12,606 nt of DNA from an uncultured Lachnospiraceae bacterium. GTDB taxonomy: Bacteria; Bacillota_A; Clostridia; Lachnospirales; Lachnospiraceae. Under the pieces are notes generated by a model. That model worked only from the letters and a program-made list of their open reading frames with translations. It had not been told where the DNA came from and searched no databases. Position numbers and translations under genes: made by a program. The first letter of the stretch is position 1. The number at the start of each line of letters is the position of its first letter. The stretch is taken from NCBI GenBank assembly GCA_910577835.1, contig CAJTOU010000073.1:1-12606 (forward strand), read 5' to 3'. Of this stretch, positions 1 to 6,993 are shown in pieces.

Positions 1-7
1 TCAGATA

Positions 8-130
8 CTATCCAGCTATTTCTTTCTGCGCTCCCTTATATGAATACAACAAATTCAGACCCCACTCTAAAAGCAGCGTCTGAAGACTCTCACTATTAAG
101 ACTTGCAAAAATAATAACTGTGTTTTTCAT
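8..130 (-). CDS. Small hypothetical protein, 40 aa
   Basis: A 40-residue reading frame starts at an ATG (128-130) preceded by an A/G-rich Shine-Dalgarno-like stretch (AAAGGA then AGAAAG) at good spacing. The frame stays open 45 codons further upstream to a TTG at 265, but that part is Lys/Arg-rich, has no ribosome binding site and reads like AT-rich non-coding DNA, so the short form is preferred. The peptide begins MKNTVIIFASLNSES and ends KEIAG. No domain, membrane segment or signal peptide is recognised. It lies downstream of the Septu-like operon on the same strand, 272 bases away. It could be the tail of a decayed gene or chance. Confidence 0.3.
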   Translation of the reverse strand: MKNTVIIFASLNSESLQTLLLEWGLNLLYSYKGAQKEIAG

Positions 131-401
131 CTTTCTTTCCTTTCCGAATAGTCTCATCCTTTTTACTTTATAAAAAATCATTCTACATTTCCTATAAATA
201 CCTTTAAAAATTTTCTTTACCTTCATTATATCTACGACTAAATATAAAACATTATGCTGTGACAAATATCTAATGATTATGATAACACCAGCAAATCATT
301 CCTTATATTAATTATATTTCTTATAATATAACACAAAAATATCCACTTGTCATTATACTTGTGGTATAAATTTACATTTTTCTGGTCATTTTTTATATTT
401 T
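131..401. other. AT-rich intergenic stretch without a recognised gene
   Basis: This very AT-rich spacer follows the HNH gene stop. It contains a short direct repeat (ACTTGT, then CATTAT, then ACTTGT, around 345-361) and only weak inverted repeats. No convincing terminator, tRNA or reverse-transcriptase-linked RNA is visible. Confidence 0.5.
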
Positions 402-1052
402 TTATGTTTTCTGTTTAAGTTTTTTATTTAAATACCATAAAACAATTCCTGCGTATTCCTTTTTCTTTCCTGTTATATCCATCTTTTCATACTGTTCCTT
501 TATACTTTCAATCACTCTGCGACTCCAAATGCCTTTCTTCTGCATTTTACTCATTTCCATTATAACAGTATTCAGCACAGTCTTTCTATTTATACTAAGC
601 AAATGTTTGCTGCTGTTTAAATTTAATGTATCATTCAAATCTTTCTGTATTTGTTTATCCTCCGAATATATTTCCCCAGTAGATGTTCGATATTTTATTT
701 TGCTCAGTGTACTCATATCCAGAGGACTCACCGTAATCAAAATATTTCCTTTATGAGTATCGCATGTATCATCAACCCCTTTTGTTCCCTCAATATGTCC
801 CGTACAGACTCCAAGCATATTACTATATTCCAGCTTTTTTACATCACTTAACCTGTCTTCGGGATACCAGTGTTCTATTTTCATATTTTTTATATCAATT
901 CTTCTCATACAATATGCACACAGATATCCCTGTTCTTCCAGTAACTTCTTGCGAATATCATCCTTCTTTTCATAACCATCATAGTATGCAAATTTTTCTT
1001 TTCGGTATTTTATCAGTGAATCAGGTTCACTTCCTTTTCTTATAAACAGCAT
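402..1052 (-). CDS. ptuB: PtuB-like HNH endonuclease of a Septu-type defence pair
   Basis: This is a 216-aa protein of the HNH family that accompanies PtuA-type ATPases (TIGR02646/PtuB-like). Seen in the sequence: a zinc-ribbon-like C45-x2-C48 (CAYC), His61 in IEHWYP, Asn78 in YSNML, then C83, C97 and His100 in DTHKGN, which is the Cys/His/Asn spacing of this family. The C-terminal half (about 110-216) is charged and helical with no recognised domain. The ATG follows the stop codon of the ATPase gene directly, with no intervening base, and its GGAGG lies inside the end of that gene, so the two are probably translationally coupled. In characterised Septu systems PtuA and PtuB form a complex in which the HNH subunit is the nuclease; the same is inferred here. 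No reverse transcriptase is nearby, so this is not a retron Ec78-type locus within the window. Confidence 0.82.
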   Translation of the reverse strand: MLFIRKGSEPDSLIKYRKEKFAYYDGYEKKDDIRKKLLEEQGYLCAYCMRRIDIKNMKIEHWYPEDRLSDVKKLEYSNMLGVCTGHIEGTKGVDDTCDTHKGNILITVSPLDMSTLSKIKYRTSTGEIYSEDKQIQKDLNDTLNLNSSKHLLSINRKTVLNTVIMEMSKMQKKGIWSRRVIESIKEQYEKMDITGKKKEYAGIVLWYLNKKLKQKT

Positions 1053-2318
1053 TTATTCCTCCAAAAAAGTAGTTTCCAGTTCATATCTTGTTCGCATTTC
1101 CAATAATAATGGATATGCCGGTGCGGTATTATTTTCCAGTTCTTCCAAAATCTTTTGAGCGTCCTTATAATTTTCCATATCCATAGCATGAAAGAACTTA
1201 TCTGCCTTTTCCTTTATTTCAGCAGGCATTTCTTGTGTTTCCTGATATGTGTTTACAGAGGTATTAATATCAATTCCATAATGTGAATATTCGTATTCTA
1301 TTTCTTTATTCTCTATATCTATCAACCAGACATTTCTTGCTGATGCAAAAAGTATTGGCGAATGTGTTGTAGCTATAAATTGTACATTTGGAAATACTCT
1401 TCTTAATGCATCTATAATATTCCATTGCCATTTTGGATGCAAATGCATATCAAGTTCATCAATCAATACTACACCATAAGTTTCGACAATTCTTTCTTCT
1501 TTATATGGATTCAGCACAGCCATACGATATGCAATATCCAACACTATCCATATCAGTGATTGATAACCAGCACTTAATTCTCTGATAGGCAAAGCCGCTT
1601 GTCCTTCTTCATATATCAGCTCCTCTTGCTGTTTATCATAAAAAACTCTGTACTTTTTATTCGGCTCCATATACTGCATAAAATTTTCCACCGCCGTTTT
1701 TACAGCCTCATATTCTGCAATCTTTGTCTCCTTCTGCCATGCAATCTGCTCCATCTTTGCACACCAATTTTGAAGAAGTTGAATATTCACTGATTCAGAT
1801 AAGGCATCCTCATATCCGGTAATACGAAAATATTGCTTACGTAAAGCCGTCTCCGATTTTTCATTTTTTTTCATCCATATCCTTCCGGCTCCAAGATAGG
1901 ATAATATCGGCAAATCACAGCTATTATCCTGTGTCATTAATTCTGCTTTTTGACAAATATCTCTTGGCTGTATGGTACCTCTGGATGATTTTAAACTTTT
2001 TCTTTCTCTTGTCCAGTTATATATTTCTCCATTTAAATCTGCTGTTATAGAAACTTCTGCTGGCATTACAGATGTTTTATTATAAGAACCCTGACCAACA
2101 GAAATGCATAATTCACGAACATCTTTTTTGGAAAAAGCTCTCGTCTGTACTCCATCCAGGTTTGCTGTAAAACCACCTAATCCAACAGAAATTGCCTCCA
2201 AAATAGATGTTTTTCCTTTTCCATTTTCGCCTTTAATTAAATTAAAGCCCGGTTTTAATTCAATTTCCCAATCCTCAATCCCACGAAAATTTTTAATTCT
2301 TACTGTCTGTAACTGCAT
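1053..2318 (-). CDS. ptuA: PtuA-like SMC/ABC-type ATPase of a Septu-type defence pair
   Basis: This is a 421-aa AAA_15/AAA_21-type ATPase related to the heads of RecF/SMC/OLD proteins. Motifs in order: an N-terminal strand typical of the family (VRIKNFRGIEDWEIEL), Walker A G30-ENGKGKT, an ABC-like signature LSAGYQS near 248-254, Walker B VVLIDELDMHLHP from 283, and the H-loop histidine 319 in ATTHSP. There is no long coiled coil between Walker A and the signature, and no TOPRIM domain after Walker B, which excludes OLD nucleases and SbcC/RecN-type proteins. The start ATG has AAGGAAG about six bases upstream and lies about 50 bases from a strong promoter. The HNH gene follows directly, which fits a Septu pair: the ATPase would sense nucleotide or phage state and control the HNH nuclease (established for Septu, inferred here). 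A generic restriction-like ATPase-HNH pair remains possible. Confidence 0.8.
   Translation of the reverse strand: MQLQTVRIKNFRGIEDWEIELKPGFNLIKGENGKGKTSILEAISVGLGGFTANLDGVQTRAFSKKDVRELCISVGQGSYNKTSVMPAEVSITADLNGEIYNWTRERKSLKSSRGTIQPRDICQKAELMTQDNSCDLPILSYLGAGRIWMKKNEKSETALRKQYFRITGYEDALSESVNIQLLQNWCAKMEQIAWQKETKIAEYEAVKTAVENFMQYMEPNKKYRVFYDKQQEELIYEEGQAALPIRELSAGYQSLIWIVLDIAYRMAVLNPYKEERIVETYGVVLIDELDMHLHPKWQWNIIDALRRVFPNVQFIATTHSPILFASARNVWLIDIENKEIEYEYSHYGIDINTSVNTYQETQEMPAEIKEKADKFFHAMDMENYKDAQKILEELENNTAPAYPLLLEMRTRYELETTFLEE
1058..1062 (-). promoter_or_regulatory. Ribosome binding site of the HNH gene, inside the ATPase gene
   Basis: A GGAGG sequence sits 5 bases before the HNH start codon and within the last codons of the ATPase gene, followed by TAA and then ATG. 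This fixes the HNH start and indicates coupled translation that keeps the two subunits in proportion. Confidence 0.8.
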
Positions 2319-2367
2319 TATACACTTCCTTCATTTATTTTTCAGCATATAACTGCTGCTTTGCTTT

Positions 2368-2397
2368 ATTATACGGACTTATACACCATTTTGTCAA
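2368..2397 (-). promoter_or_regulatory. Sigma-A promoter of the Septu-like operon
   Basis: On the minus strand, TTGACA (2392-2397) and TATAAT (2368-2373) both match the consensus hexamers and are separated by 18 bases. The predicted transcript starts about 43 bases before the ATPase start codon. Such a strong promoter implies that the operon is well transcribed constitutively rather than only after induction. Confidence 0.8.
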
Positions 2398-2544
2398 CAA
2401 CTTCAGCCAAACTTATATTTTTGCTTTCCTCTTTCTCATTTTTGAGTTATAATACTTCTATCTTCTCTTAAAATTCCTCATTTTTTTATTAATTAAATTT
2501 TTTATATTCATATTCCCTGTTACATAAAAGAAAGGACACGATTT

Positions 2545-3606
2545 ATGAATTTACCAATTACAGTCACTCAGGAGGACCTGCTGGAAATCCTGCTAAATAT
2601 CGCACCGGTGCGTCCTGTATTTATCTGGGGCGCACCCGGCATCGGAAAATCTGCTCTGGTGGAACAATTCGCTGAGGAAGTCGGTCTCCCATGTGTTTCT
2701 CTGCTCGGAAGTCAGCTTGCTCCGGAAGATATTATTGGTATTCCCAAAATAAGCGGAAATACATCCGAATTTCTTCCGCCGAAAATGATAGCCAGAACCG
2801 AACCTTATGTGCTTTTTCTTGATGAGCTGAATGCCTGCTCTCAGGAAGTACAGAAGGCATTTTACAGCTTAATACATGAAAAAAGAATTGGCGAATATCA
2901 TCTTCCAGAAGGCAGCATTATTATAGGAGCCGGAAACAGGGCACAGGACAGCGCCATTGTAAAAACCATGTCTTCGGCATTAATTAACCGAATGTTTCAC
3001 GTTCAAATGCGTGCGGATACAAGACAGTGGATAAAATGGGCGCAGCACGAAGGCATCCATTTATGGGTAATCAACTACCTGATTCAAAGACCAGACCATC
3101 TCTTTTCCGAACCTCCAAAAACAGAGGAGCCCTTTTCCACTCCACGCTCATGGCATATGTTAAGCGATGCACTGAAAGAATATGGTGCAGGCAAAAGAGA
3201 TATTTCTCCCGAAACACTTCGAATGCTTGCCTATGCTTGCCTGACTCCGGCACATGCCGGAATGTTTCTTGCTTTTACAAAAAATATCCGCAATCAGCAT
3301 ATGTTAGACGATATTATTGCGAAGGAGGCAAAATGGCCATCTAATCCCGAAGACCGCGACGTGCTTTATTTCCTCGCACAGTCCTTCCGCGCAAAATTAT
3401 TACAAGAACTGCCAAAGAGTAAACAGGAAATCAGCGGAAATATGCTTTCGTTTATATATAGGGCAAAGGCAATGATAAAGGAATTATCAGTGATTAATTT
3501 TGAAATCGCCCAGATGACTGTTTCCGCTGATGAAGGAGAAGTTCTTCCCGACTGGTTTATGGTGGAAATCATACGTGATTTGCCAAGACTGGTAACTCAA
3601 AAATAA
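2545..3606 (+). CDS. MoxR-type AAA+ ATPase
   Basis: This 353-aa AAA+ protein is of the MoxR/AAA_5 type. Seen: Walker A GAPGIGKS (29-36), a pore-loop region with GIPKIS, Walker B VLFLDE (89-94), sensor 1 asparagine 131 in GAGNR, an arginine-finger candidate at 149 (INRMF), and a sensor-2-like STPRSW (198-203). The start is supported by AAAGGA eight bases upstream. MoxR ATPases act as chaperones that remodel or load partners, usually a VWA-domain protein encoded next door. Here the next gene, 85 bases downstream on the same strand, encodes exactly such a VWA protein, so the two are read as one functional unit. The substrate is unknown. A plus-strand TATAAT lies near 2450, but I could not pair it with a good -35. 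Confidence 0.88.
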   Translation: MNLPITVTQEDLLEILLNIAPVRPVFIWGAPGIGKSALVEQFAEEVGLPCVSLLGSQLAPEDIIGIPKISGNTSEFLPPKMIARTEPYVLFLDELNACSQEVQKAFYSLIHEKRIGEYHLPEGSIIIGAGNRAQDSAIVKTMSSALINRMFHVQMRADTRQWIKWAQHEGIHLWVINYLIQRPDHLFSEPPKTEEPFSTPRSWHMLSDALKEYGAGKRDISPETLRMLAYACLTPAHAGMFLAFTKNIRNQHMLDDIIAKEAKWPSNPEDRDVLYFLAQSFRAKLLQELPKSKQEISGNMLSFIYRAKAMIKELSVINFEIAQMTVSADEGEVLPDWFMVEIIRDLPRLVTQK

Positions 3607-3676
3607 TACAGCTAAAAAGTAATGATTTTAAATGGGCAATTAATACAAGTGTTAACTGTATCTTGTAATGATATAT

Positions 3677-3685
3677 AAAAGGAGG
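3677..3685 (+). promoter_or_regulatory. Ribosome binding site that decides the VWA gene start
   Basis: AAAAGGAGG ends six bases before the ATG at 3692. It lies inside the longer reading frame that begins at 3668, so the longer start is very unlikely. Confidence 0.8.
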
Positions 3686-3691
3686 CTTGAT

Positions 3692-5548
3692 ATGCCATAT
3701 CTGCATCAGAATTATTATTACAGAAATGAAGATATGCCCGCAGAAGAACACATTTTTCTTCTGGGCTATGATAAGCTTAAAGAACATCCATTGCTAAAAT
3801 ATCTGGATGGAGACATATATATGTATGGCAAACATACACAGGGAAAAGGAATCGCCACTGTGGGCAAATATGGAAGAGTGTATATCAATACCTCTATCCG
3901 GCAGACTCCTGACCAATGGGCATTTATTCTTGCACACTGTCTGCTTCATCTGGCATTTGGACATTTTGACCATGATAATATTCCCTGTGATGAAAATGGC
4001 CACTTTCAAAAAGAAATCTGGAATAAAGCATGTGATATTTATATTGTAAGATTTTTAAAGGATATTCGTTTTGGAGAATCTTTCTGCCCCGACCCTGCAG
4101 ATATTTATTCTATAAAACTGGATAATGAGCGAAAAATTTATCATCATTTAATTTCTCTGGGGGACACCGGTGAAATACAAGAATATGGGACAAATTCAAA
4201 AGATATGACGGATATGGTCGGACTGGAACACCCTGTCATTTACAAGCCAAATACATTTAACGAATATTCCAGAAACTTTGCATTGGCTATCGCGCATTCT
4301 GTTACAAATGCGGTAAGTACAGCAGGCGGACATTCGCCCATTGACAGGGAAAAAGCGGAAACGCCCGTCATGAAGGCCGCACAGTGGTTTTTGACACACT
4401 ACCCCCTGCTTGGAGGAATTGCTTCTTCTTTTAAAATAATTGAAGATTATAATCTGTGTCAGAAATATGAAATATGGATTGCTGCGGTAGATGCGTCTGT
4501 TGGAGAAATTTATGTGAATCCCACCGCCGGACTGAATACAGATGAGTGGAAATTTGTTCTGGCTCATGAATTTTTACATGCAGGTCTTGTTCATCACAAA
4601 CGCTGTCTTGGGCGCAATAAATATCTCTGGAACATTGCCTGCGACTATGTGGTAAATGACTGGCTGACGGAGATGAATATTGGCTCTATTCCCAAATACG
4701 GACTGCTTTATGACAAGGAGCTTCATGGACTTTCGGCAGAATCTGTCTATGACAGGATAATAAAAGAAATGCGTAAATTTATGAAAAATGCAACCTTTCG
4801 AGGATATGGGCATGGGGATATTATGTCTGGTACACGGGGATTTGGTGGCCTTACAAAAGATTTTTCCAAAGGTGTGACTCTTGATGAATTTTTCAAAAAT
4901 GCTTTAAGACATGGATATGATTTCTTCTCTACCAATTCAAAGGGCTATCTTCCGGCAGGACTTGTTGAAGAAATCCGCGCACTGTCCACACCACCGATTC
5001 CATGGGAGGTGGAACTTGGCAAATGGTTCGATTACCAGTTTCCGCCGCTTGAAAAGCATCGTTCATATGCAAGGCCAAGCCGCAGACAGGGAGCTACGCC
5101 TGATATTCCGCGCCCAAGATATATCATACAGGAACAGGATTTGGAAAACAGAACCTTTGGCGTGGTAGTAGACACCTCCGGTTCAATGTCTCACAGGCAA
5201 ATCGGTCTGGCGTTGGGAGCAATTGCCAGCTATGCGATATCAAAGGATGTGATATTTGTCAGAGTGGTATTTTGCGATGCGGATGCCTATGATGCAGGAT
5301 ATCTGTCACCAGAAGATATCGCAGGACGGGTTCGTGTAACCGGCAGAGGAGGAACTTTATTGCAGCCTGCAATATCATTAATAGAAAAAGCCAAGGACTT
5401 TCCGGCGAATGGACCAATTCTTGTTATTACAGATGGATATATAGAAGAAAATCTGAAAATTCGGCATGAACACGCTTATTTGTTGCCGAAAGGAAATAAA
5501 CTGCCGTTTCTTCCAAAAGGAAAAGTGTTTTATTTTAAAGAAAATTAG
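3692..5548 (+). CDS. VWA protein with two metallopeptidase-like domains (DUF2201 type)
   Basis: This 618-aa protein is the likely partner of the upstream MoxR ATPase. The start is placed at the ATG at 3692 because AAAAGGAGG ends six bases before it; an ATG at 3668 would add eight residues but has no ribosome binding site. Two related metallopeptidase-like units are visible. The first has H82-C83-L-L-H86 and a following WNKACD (110-115). The second has H292-E293-F-L-H296 and a following WNIACD (313-318). Only the second keeps the HExxH glutamate. The C-terminus (from about 488) is a VWA domain with a complete metal-ion-dependent adhesion site: DTSGS (494-498), Thr555 in RGGT and Asp581 in ITDG. 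A central Gly-rich stretch (about 370-390) links the parts. There is no signal peptide, so it should act in the cytoplasm. The family (VWA-like, putative metallopeptidase) is known, but its substrate is not. Confidence 0.85.
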   Translation: MPYLHQNYYYRNEDMPAEEHIFLLGYDKLKEHPLLKYLDGDIYMYGKHTQGKGIATVGKYGRVYINTSIRQTPDQWAFILAHCLLHLAFGHFDHDNIPCDENGHFQKEIWNKACDIYIVRFLKDIRFGESFCPDPADIYSIKLDNERKIYHHLISLGDTGEIQEYGTNSKDMTDMVGLEHPVIYKPNTFNEYSRNFALAIAHSVTNAVSTAGGHSPIDREKAETPVMKAAQWFLTHYPLLGGIASSFKIIEDYNLCQKYEIWIAAVDASVGEIYVNPTAGLNTDEWKFVLAHEFLHAGLVHHKRCLGRNKYLWNIACDYVVNDWLTEMNIGSIPKYGLLYDKELHGLSAESVYDRIIKEMRKFMKNATFRGYGHGDIMSGTRGFGGLTKDFSKGVTLDEFFKNALRHGYDFFSTNSKGYLPAGLVEEIRALSTPPIPWEVELGKWFDYQFPPLEKHRSYARPSRRQGATPDIPRPRYIIQEQDLENRTFGVVVDTSGSMSHRQIGLALGAIASYAISKDVIFVRVVFCDADAYDAGYLSPEDIAGRVRVTGRGGTLLQPAISLIEKAKDFPANGPILVITDGYIEENLKIRHEHAYLLPKGNKLPFLPKGKVFYFKEN

Positions 5549-5668
5549 CTTTTGAAGTATTTTACTTTATTACTTGTTTTATTTACAGTGCCGTCTTATC
5601 TGGACAATTATAAAAAGAGGGTAACTGGAAATCGTTTCTGATTACTTTCTGAATTTGTTATATGACAA

Positions 5669-5697
5669 GGGGCTTGAATTTTCAAGCCCCCTTTTTT
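5669..5697 (+). terminator. Rho-independent terminator after the MoxR/VWA genes
   Basis: A perfect 9-bp stem (GGGGCTTGA with TCAAGCCCC) and a 4-base ATTT loop is followed by C and six T residues on the plus strand. It ends the MoxR/VWA unit. On the other strand the hairpin is not followed by a good T-run, so it may only partly stop transcription from the convergent gene at 5723. Confidence 0.92.
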
Positions 5698-5722
5698 ATC
5701 TCGTGAAATTTTCCAAAGTGTT

Positions 5723-6241
5723 TTATCTTAAATGCTCCGCTTCTATTATGTTATCATACATTTTTTCATAAAATCTGAGCAGTTGTTGATTTGTGGTTTC
5801 CCTGCATTTTACAACATCTTTTAACGCATCTATTTTTGCCTCCAGCCCCACAAGCTGAGAAGCGTCAAGATTTTCTGAACGCTCCAAACCGCCGACAGCG
5901 CCAATTACCTGTCCTAAATGCTCTGTCTGACTGGAAATTTTTTCAATCTGTTCAAGTACATAATCCATGGAAAACTTATCACTCCGAAAGGTTTTTGGTT
6001 CTTCCGAATTATCTGCCGCTTTGGAAACTTCTTCTATTGATAAATCTAAATTTGTATCTGACATATGTTCCTCCAATATTTCCGGTGGACACGCAAGACA
6101 GATAGTATCTTCTGATATGAAGCGTGCCCTGCCGTTTTTTACAAGACCTTTTGCCCTTTTCGGGTAGGTCGCCTCATAAATATTTCCCTGCTCATCTATA
6201 ACAGTAATATTTTTTTGAATGGGTATTTTCCCCTTTGTCAT
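5723..6241 (-). CDS. Stand-alone PLMP/RRXRR-like domain protein with helical tail
   Basis: This is a 172-aa protein. Residues about 11-51 read as a small beta domain (ITVIDEQGNIYEAT, then YPKRAKGLVKNGRARF, then ICLACPP) that resembles the PLMP domain at the N-terminus of IscB-type RNA-guided nucleases and the RRXRR family. Shared features are a short strand ending in D-x-x-G, then P-x-R-A-x-x-L-V-x-x-G-R-A-R. Residues about 92-168 are predicted to be helical and possibly coiled-coil. There is no HNH or RuvC motif and the gene ends normally, so it is not an obvious truncation. Similar proteins seem common in Clostridia as hypotheticals (recollection, not a search). AAAGG lies seven bases before the ATG. 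The gene has its own promoter and a long structured leader; an RNA-binding role is an inference. Confidence 0.7.
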   Translation of the reverse strand: MTKGKIPIQKNITVIDEQGNIYEATYPKRAKGLVKNGRARFISEDTICLACPPEILEEHMSDTNLDLSIEEVSKAADNSEEPKTFRSDKFSMDYVLEQIEKISSQTEHLGQVIGAVGGLERSENLDASQLVGLEAKIDALKDVVKCRETTNQQLLRFYEKMYDNIIEAEHLR

Positions 6242-6267
6242 AAATTTGCCTTTCCATATTTTATTTC

Positions 6268-6478
6268 ATAGGAAACTGCTATTCCTATAATGCAGCTCTT
6301 ACAGAGCAGCTATTTATGAACAAAGTACAGGTAAGTCTTCTTGAACCTCTCACGACTAAAGTCGCGGGTGTTCTTGCATACTTAATAAATTTATGGTTCC
6401 ATAGATACTTTGTTCTATAAATTATACTGCGAATTTTCTGTTTTTTGTGATGGGTGTCGTCCCCTGTTCGCAGTTATA
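6268..6478 (-). ncRNA. Structured RNA leader, four stem-loops, upstream of the PLMP-like gene
   Basis: Read on the minus strand, the segment folds into four units. P1: ACTGCGAA (6467-6474) with TTCGCAGT (6426-6433), containing a GGG/CCC mini-hairpin at 6452-6463. P2: GAACAAAGTA (6406-6415) with TACTTTGTTC (6318-6327), extended by four pairs past a one-base bulge and enclosing a branched arm topped by CGCGAC-TTTA-GTCGTG (6351-6366). P3: GCTCT/AGAGC (6295-6307). P4: ATAGGAA/TTCCTAT (6268-6288). One pair in the top arm is G-U on the minus strand but A-C on the plus strand, which supports minus-strand transcription. The predicted transcript starts at the base of P1. P4 ends 27 bases before the protein's start codon. 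The known RNA family, if any, is not recognised; it could be a cis-regulatory leader or an omega-RNA-like partner. Confidence 0.72.
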
Positions 6479-6507
6479 ACTTTACTATACCGGAACATAC
6501 GTGTCAA
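6479..6507 (-). promoter_or_regulatory. Sigma-A promoter of the structured RNA and PLMP-like gene
   Basis: The minus strand reads TTGACA (6502-6507), a 17-base spacer, then TAAAGT (6479-6484). The -35 is perfect and overlaps the TGA stop codon of the Nudix gene (6504-6506). The expected start, five to eight bases later, falls at the first nucleotides of stem P1. Confidence 0.7.
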
Positions 6508-6977
6508 GAACTTTTTTCTACTGCATAAATTAATTTTTCACCCTGATACTGGACCTTTATTGTAAAAAATTCACTATCTTCCATTAATTTTTTCAGAAAA
6601 AGAATATCTCCTTCCCAGAGATTCAAATCCGGTACCTTAGATTTTTCAACCCATAAAAGTTCACCTTCACTACATTTCGTTAATTCTCCTTCAAATCTAT
6701 CCGCAGTATAAATAAACATATATTCCGTCTCCCAGATGTCAGATACAAATGTCATAACACCGCGAAGTTTGTAGGAGAGCAGAGTTAATCCTGTCTCCTC
6801 TTTTACTTCTCTTACAACACATTCATCTGGACTTTCATTTTCTTCAAATTTTCCGCCAACTCCAAGCCATTTATCATGGCTCTGGTCATTTTCCTTCTTC
6901 GTTCGATGTAACATTAAATATTTTTCATCTTTTTCAATATAACATATCGTTGTCAGTCTCAACTTCTTATTCTCCAT
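6504..6977 (-). CDS. Nudix hydrolase, MutT/8-oxo-dGTP diphosphatase-like
   Basis: This 157-aa protein carries a complete Nudix box from Gly42 to Leu64: G-x5-E (E48), x7, then R56-E57-x-x-E60-E61-x-G63, which binds Mg2+ and cleaves a nucleoside-diphosphate-linked substrate. It resembles MutT-type 8-oxo-dGTP diphosphatases, but the substrate cannot be told from the box. The gene starts 16 bases after the beta-galactosidase stop, with only a weak AGG near the ATG, so it is probably co-transcribed and partly coupled. A TTG at codon 6, with GGAG nine bases before it, is an alternative start that removes only five residues. Its stop codon is embedded in the promoter of the next gene. Confidence 0.87.
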   Translation of the reverse strand: MENKKLRLTTICYIEKDEKYLMLHRTKKENDQSHDKWLGVGGKFEENESPDECVVREVKEETGLTLLSYKLRGVMTFVSDIWETEYMFIYTADRFEGELTKCSEGELLWVEKSKVPDLNLWEGDILFLKKLMEDSEFFTIKVQYQGEKLIYAVEKSS

Positions 6978-6993
6978 ATACCTGTGTATTAGC

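Noticed and set aside
131..265. N-terminal extension of the small protein up to a TTG at 265
   Set aside because: No ribosome binding site at the TTG, and the extension has the Lys/Arg-rich look of translated AT-rich non-coding DNA.
345..361. ACTTGT direct repeat after the HNH gene as CRISPR-like or operator site
   Set aside because: Only two six-base copies in AT-rich DNA; too short to support any function.
1053..2318. OLD-family nuclease for the 421-aa ATPase
   Set aside because: No TOPRIM domain follows the ATPase motifs; the protein ends about 100 residues after the H-loop.
1..2400. Retron Ec78-type locus (RT, msDNA, PtuA, PtuB)
   Set aside because: No reverse transcriptase frame or msr/msd-like RNA is visible on either side of the ATPase-HNH pair in this window.
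3668..3691. Longer start for the VWA protein at 3668
   Set aside because: The strong ribosome binding site lies inside this extension and serves the ATG at 3692.
6351..6366. Hairpin CGACTAAAGTCG resembling the subterminal palindromes of IS200/IS605 elements
   Set aside because: No TnpA or TnpB gene or target-site context is present, and the hairpin is nested in a larger stem that fits a leader RNA better.
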